A stretch of 22,908 nt of DNA, taken from positions 1 through 22,908 of the IMG/VR virus record IMGVR_UViG_3300022074_000399; one strand, written 5' to 3'. The notes under the pieces are model-generated. The model searched no databases and had not been told where the DNA came from. It saw only the letters and a program-made list of their open reading frames with translations. Origin of the DNA: a virus. Numbering within the stretch: position 1 is the first letter of the stretch; every line of letters begins with the position of its first letter. Of the stretch, positions 20,094-22,908 are shown piece after piece. The position numbers and the translations under genes were made by a program.

Positions 20094-20774
20094 TTACTTT
20101 AAATCTTTTAAACGTTTATTTAAGTCTTTTTTAAACTCTTTTAGTTTTTTATCAACTTTTTTCTTTACTTTATTATCAATTAAAGTATTCATTTCTCCAT
20201 CAACTCTATCTTGATCCATATGTAACTTTTTCATTAAGTATAAATTAGTAGATTGTGTTTTAGCAGTTATTTCAGTTATAGCTTTTAAACCTACATAAAA
20301 AGCATAAATAGCTACAGTCAATATAACCAAACAAATTGCTATAAGTATGTAAATGTAAGTAGGGGTGGGAGTATTATTAACAACTACTTGACCTCCTGGA
20401 GCTGCTACCGGTGCTACTACATTTGCAGCTTCAATTTTTTTAATTTTCCACTGACTTAAATACTCTATAATATCATTTAATTCTTCATCTTTTAAAAACT
20501 GGTACCCAGGCATAGCTGCTCTATTGTATTCTTCCCATATTTCAACAGCATGAGGGTCACCTGCATCTATAAGTGCCTTAGAATTATAAATCCATTTTTT
20601 AGTCCATTCTGCTCCTTGAAGTTCTATAACATCTTGTAGAGGAGGCCCTACTAATTTTTTATCCATTTTATGACAAGCAGCACAATGAGTATTAAATAAT
20701 TGCTTGCCTTTTGCATAGTCTTGACCATAAGTAAAACTACTCAATACAACCAAAAAAATAAAAAGTTTTTTCAT
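20094..20774 (-). CDS. Membrane-anchored c-type cytochrome (auxiliary metabolic gene)
   Basis: The 226-residue protein has an N-terminal signal sequence (MKKLFIFLVVLSSFTYGQ, cut near 17-18) and a class I cytochrome c domain at 20-108. The heme site is C31-A-A-C34-H35, followed by GPPLQDV, the W-T-K-K-W-I segment, and Met88 in AAMPGYQFL as likely axial ligand. The domain ends in DIIEYLSQWK. Such domains with GKxLFxxHCAACHKxDKKLVGP are, as I know them, typical of Bacteroidota respiratory chains. A Pro/Ala/Val/Thr linker (116-139) leads to one transmembrane helix (140-162). A cytoplasmic, Lys-rich helical tail (about 175-226) follows. The topology would put heme in the periplasm and the tail in the cytoplasm. 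It follows the DUF2061 gene after 3 nt and has its own motif copy, so it is probably expressed with late genes. Confidence 0.9.
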   Translation of the reverse strand: MKKLFIFLVVLSSFTYGQDYAKGKQLFNTHCAACHKMDKKLVGPPLQDVIELQGAEWTKKWIYNSKALIDAGDPHAVEIWEEYNRAAMPGYQFLKDEELNDIIEYLSQWKIKKIEAANVVAPVAAPGGQVVVNNTPTPTYIYILIAICLVILTVAIYAFYVGLKAITEITAKTQSTNLYLMKKLHMDQDRVDGEMNTLIDNKVKKKVDKKLKEFKKDLNKRLKDLK

Positions 20775-20777
20775 TAA

Positions 20778-20999
20778 TTATTCTTTATTATAAATAGTAT
20801 TTTGTTTCGATTTTTTATATAAAATCCATGTTCTCTCGTATGAAAAATATCCAATAGTTTTTAATACTGTATCGATACTTCCTACTGCTAAACCAAATTT
20901 TAAACTACCTGTGATTGCCCAGCTAACTAATACGGTAATACTGGTAGCTATGACTCTCCAAATTAAAGTTTTAATAATAGTTTCTTTATAACTTACCAT
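20778..20999 (-). CDS. DUF2061-type small membrane protein, 73 aa
   Basis: The protein matches the DUF2061 pattern: KETIIKTLIWRVIATSITVLVSWAITGSLKFG at 5-36, then AVGSIDTVLKTIGYFSYERTWILYK. It has two hydrophobic segments (about 14-30 and 36-52) and a basic end. Family function is not known. I recall DUF2061 genes next to APS kinase and sulfate-activation genes in bacteria, which fits the APS-kinase-like gene three genes upstream. It overlaps the nucleotidyltransferase gene by 14 nt, and a GAGAGG sits directly before its ATG. Its end codons (TIYNKE) hold the motif copy for the cytochrome gene. Confidence 0.8.
   Translation of the reverse strand: MVSYKETIIKTLIWRVIATSITVLVSWAITGSLKFGLAVGSIDTVLKTIGYFSYERTWILYKKSKQNTIYNKE
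20784..20797 (-). promoter_or_regulatory. Recurrent motif CTATTTATAATAAA before the cytochrome gene
   Basis: The copy lies inside the last codons of the DUF2061 gene and 9 nt before the cytochrome ATG. It is identical to the copy at 10809-10822. It suggests that the cytochrome is controlled like the tail genes and not only with the upstream cassette. Confidence 0.55.
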
Positions 21000-21339
21000 C
21001 CTCTCTCATTTTAGCTCTAATTTTAGTAGCTGATATTTCTTTTATATCTTGAGGAGGAACATGTTCTACTATATCATACCCAACTCCTCTTCCGTAATTT
21101 ACTGATTCTATATCTGGTATAATTATAACTTTAACTCTACCTTCTTTTATAAGATCGTGTAAAACTGTCTCTATATTCTTTTTTATAACTTCTGATGACC
21201 AGGGTTGATTTTCGTTTACCTCTATGTCTCTAATAGCTATACAAACGTTTTTTCCTGTTTTTAATCTTTGATCTATTAACCATTGATGACCTTCATGCCA
21301 AGGTTGCCATCTACCTATAAACATACTATATTTTTTCAT
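20986..21339 (-). CDS. Small nucleotidyltransferase (HxGH superfamily), 117 aa
   Basis: The protein carries the signature of the nucleotidylyltransferase superfamily: MFIGRWQPWHEGHQWLID at 6-23, with H15-E-G-H18, and the C-terminal ISATKIR (102-108). The GRxQPxHxGH form resembles NMN/nicotinate adenylyltransferases; cytidylyltransferases and ATP sulfurylases share the fold. At 117 residues it is shorter than most of these, though compact NTases of about 130 residues (TagD-type) exist. It joins a nucleotide to a phosphate-bearing substrate, which cannot be named. It is overlapped by 14 nt on each side by neighbouring genes, and AAAGGA before its ATG is a possible Shine-Dalgarno. Together with the kinase and phosphatase it looks like a small activation pathway. 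Confidence 0.82.
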   Translation of the reverse strand: MKKYSMFIGRWQPWHEGHQWLIDQRLKTGKNVCIAIRDIEVNENQPWSSEVIKKNIETVLHDLIKEGRVKVIIIPDIESVNYGRGVGYDIVEHVPPQDIKEISATKIRAKMREDGKL

Positions 21340-21673
21340 ATCCTTTATCTCTTTCTAAGTTAATACCAATTGCTCTTTCTCCTGGGTTGTTTGGGTCCAT
21401 ATCATTTATAAGATATCTAGGCCCTCTTTCGATACCCATAAGTAAATTGTCATAAGGTATATCATTCGTTTGTAACTCCCATTCAGTATGAACTACCATA
21501 GATTTAGGTCTAGCTGTAGTTAGTATAATCATATGACCTTCTTTTTTCTTTTCTATTAGAAAACTTTTAGTAGATTCTATTACTTCGACAGGAGATTCCA
21601 TATACGTTTCAAATTTTCTATACTTAAAAATAGTACCGTCTATGTCTACGAAATACGTATTAAATTTTTTCAT
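21326..21673 (-). CDS. HAD-superfamily phosphatase, 115 aa
   Basis: The protein has motif I VDIDGTIF with nucleophile Asp10 and Asp12, motif II IILTTARP with Thr52 or Thr53, and a terminal INDMDPNN with Asp91 and Asp93 as the metal-binding motif IV. Lys57, or Arg86 in RGPRYLIND, may serve as the basic residue. It is short, so it has at most a tiny cap. HAD enzymes of this type dephosphorylate sugars, nucleotides or phosphorylated intermediates. It is overlapped by 14 nt at both ends, by the kinase and the nucleotidyltransferase genes, so translation is coupled. Its substrate probably belongs to the same pathway as these neighbours. Confidence 0.85.
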   Translation of the reverse strand: MKKFNTYFVDIDGTIFKYRKFETYMESPVEVIESTKSFLIEKKKEGHMIILTTARPKSMVVHTEWELQTNDIPYDNLLMGIERGPRYLINDMDPNNPGERAIGINLERDKGYEKI

Positions 21674-22145
21674 CTATTTCTTTTACTATTATCTTTAATG
21701 ATTCTAGAGGATTATCTTTAGTGGTATTAATATTAGTAAAATTATCGGTAGGTACTTTATACTCTTTTACATGAAAATGTTCTCTACCTCTTTTTTCTTG
21801 ACTTATATCATAATGAATAAAATATTCTTTAATATCTTCTCCTAAAATATTTTTAAATTCTTCTCTCTGATCCCTATAAGGAGAAACTAAAGATACAATA
21901 ACATCTTTCCCTTGATTATGCAAATAATGAGCTATTTTTTGAGCTGCATCTATATTAGCTCTTCTTCCTTTTTCTGAATAATCCTTATTAGCAAATAACT
22001 CTCTCATTTCATCTCCATCTATTCTGAAAGCTTTATATCCCCTATTATTATCTTTATCATTTTTAATATCCTCTAAATAATCTTTTAAGAGATTACCTAA
22101 TACTGTCTTACCTGATCCGGGTTGTCCTGTTAACCAATATATCAT
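21660..22145 (-). CDS. cysC: APS-kinase-like P-loop kinase (CysC family)
   Basis: The 161-residue protein has Walker A GQPGSGKT at 7-14, then the APS kinase signature RIDGDEMREL at 41-50 followed by SEKGRRANI at 57-65, and a strand ending in VIVSLVSPYRDQRE. This order and the DGDxxR plus a K-G-R-R-x-N-I element are those of adenylylsulfate kinase, about 175-200 residues, which makes PAPS from APS. A related phage nucleoside or sugar kinase cannot be ruled out because the P-loop region (WLTGQPGSGKT) differs from the usual GLSGSGKS. It begins 2 nt after the glycosyltransferase stop and overlaps the phosphatase gene by 14 nt. No ATP sulfurylase of normal size is present. Confidence 0.8.
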   Translation of the reverse strand: MIYWLTGQPGSGKTVLGNLLKDYLEDIKNDKDNNRGYKAFRIDGDEMRELFANKDYSEKGRRANIDAAQKIAHYLHNQGKDVIVSLVSPYRDQREEFKNILGEDIKEYFIHYDISQEKRGREHFHVKEYKVPTDNFTNINTTKDNPLESLKIIVKEIDEKI

Positions 22146-22147
22146 AA

Positions 22148-22908
22148 TTATTTAAAAAATTTGCCGTCCCAATTTAACTTTTCAGGAGATAAATGAACAC
22201 AGTAAGATTGTAAAGAAACTATTTGATAAAACATTTTAGAAAATATCCAATCATCATGACCTGCATTTTTAGATAATGACGGATAAACGTGATGTAAATC
22301 AGGATAAAGCTCTAAAAAAGTAGGCATATGCCATAATTGAAAATAACCGTATCCTTTAAATCTCTGTACTATATTATCAGATTTATCAAAATACTTTTGA
22401 GGATTAAAATCTCTAAAATCCTCATCTTCACCTACATTAACTCTACCCATAGTATATAAGTTTACTGCCCTATATTTACCTTCATCGGTATATTCCATAT
22501 ACTGCCTGAAAGGGCCGACTATTTCTAAGCTTTCTACTGAGACGCATTTTCTTTTAACAGTACCTATTATTTGAGGTCTGTTTACTCTTCTGCCGTTTTC
22601 ATCGACATACCTTTCGTCAGTAGGAAATGTATCAGGAAAATTATTAGGAAGTAAGACATCTGCATCAATATGCAAATACCATTCTTTATCATAACCAATA
22701 TGGTCGATAGCTTCATTTATTGCACATCCTTTAGCAAATTGTCTATCTAAAAGAGTTTTTGAATAAATTACTTCGATACCGTGTTGTTTACAAAGAGCTA
22801 TAGTACCTTTATCTTCTTTAGTAGTAATTACCGTCCAACGTTTAAAAAAACGTTTATTAGGAATACAGTACTTAAATAAATGTGCGTAATTTACACATAC
22901 CGTAATAG
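22148..22908 (-). CDS. Glycosyltransferase (GT-A type), partial at its 5' end
   Basis: The frame is open from the right edge of the window, so the start is missing and about 252 residues are visible. They begin with ITVCVNYAHLFKYCIPNKRF, typical of the first strand of GT-A enzymes, followed by WTVITTKED and a DRQFAKGCAINEAIDH segment. Then comes the DxD metal site in WYLHIDADVLLP (visible residues 76-87). Later parts hold GYGYFQLWHMP and KNAGHDDWIFSKMF, similar to the acceptor and catalytic region of family 2-like transferases. A TTG at 22673-22675 inside the DxD segment is not the real start. The enzyme transfers a sugar to phage DNA, virion protein or host surface glycan. It leads the tightly coupled cassette. 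Confidence 0.8.
   Translation of the reverse strand, partial: ITVCVNYAHLFKYCIPNKRFFKRWTVITTKEDKGTIALCKQHGIEVIYSKTLLDRQFAKGCAINEAIDHIGYDKEWYLHIDADVLLPNNFPDTFPTDERYVDENGRRVNRPQIIGTVKRKCVSVESLEIVGPFRQYMEYTDEGKYRAVNLYTMGRVNVGEDEDFRDFNPQKYFDKSDNIVQRFKGYGYFQLWHMPTFLELYPDLHHVYPSLSKNAGHDDWIFSKMFYQIVSLQSYCVHLSPEKLNWDGKFFK

Noticed and set aside
3509-20797. TATAAATA on the plus strand in intergenic regions as T4-like late promoters firing rightward
   Set aside because: All genes lie on the minus strand, so such promoters would give antisense transcripts. The same sequences are better read on the minus strand as TATTTATAATAAA, with TATAAT in sense direction and regular spacing to starts.
22148-22675. 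Glycosyltransferase starting at the TTG at 22675
   Set aside because: The frame stays open upstream to the window edge and upstream codons encode expected GT-A sequence before the DxD site, so the start is outside the window.

Overview
The window is a 22.9 kb, strongly AT-rich piece of a T4-like contractile-tailed phage (myovirus, Caudoviricetes). Every credible gene lies on the minus strand, so transcription runs from position 22908 towards 1. The host is probably a Bacteroidota, most likely a flavobacterium. Three things suggest this: a c-type cytochrome of the kind seen in flavobacterial respiratory chains, the near absence of Shine-Dalgarno sequences, and AU-rich leaders before most genes. 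The host is inferred, not proven.

Layout in order of transcription. (1) 22908-20094, accessory cassette: a glycosyltransferase cut by the window edge, an APS-kinase-like P-loop kinase, a HAD-type phosphatase, a small HxGH nucleotidyltransferase and a DUF2061-type membrane protein, tightly packed with three 14-nt overlaps; then a membrane-anchored cytochrome c with its own upstream promoter-like motif. (2) 20092-16794: three small proteins, then tail sheath and tail tube, closed by a clear intrinsic terminator at 16744-16769. (3) 16706-14294: an island of small unknown proteins, a YqiA-like alpha/beta hydrolase and two conserved-looking unknown proteins. (4) 14218-4907, tail completion: a gp26-like tail-assembly protein with an apparent +1 frameshift into an 81-codon extension, the tape measure, a small protein, a tube/baseplate protein, a LysM-type baseplate protein, a large hub protein carrying a C-terminal M15-type peptidase, and a Gly-rich structural protein. 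(5) 4857-1, replication and recombination: a family A DNA polymerase with unusual motifs, an unknown protein, gp32-like ssDNA-binding protein, UvsX, a T4 RNase H-like 5' nuclease and the start of a gp41-like helicase.

The late genes build the contractile tail. The replication genes (helicase, 5' nuclease, recombinase, SSB, polymerase) form a coupled cluster joined by 1-4 nt overlaps. The cassette upstream of the tail genes probably alters the host: surface sugar or sulfate chemistry for the glycosyltransferase/kinase/nucleotidyltransferase group, and electron transport for the cytochrome.

The most notable points are the phage-borne cytochrome c, the likely programmed +1 frameshift at a T7 run between the chaperone and its extension, and a repeated minus-strand motif (CTATTTATAATAAA or ATATTTATAATAAA) usually 9-11 nt before start codons, twice inside the coding end of the preceding gene. 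No tRNA, CRISPR array, insertion sequence or integrase was seen.
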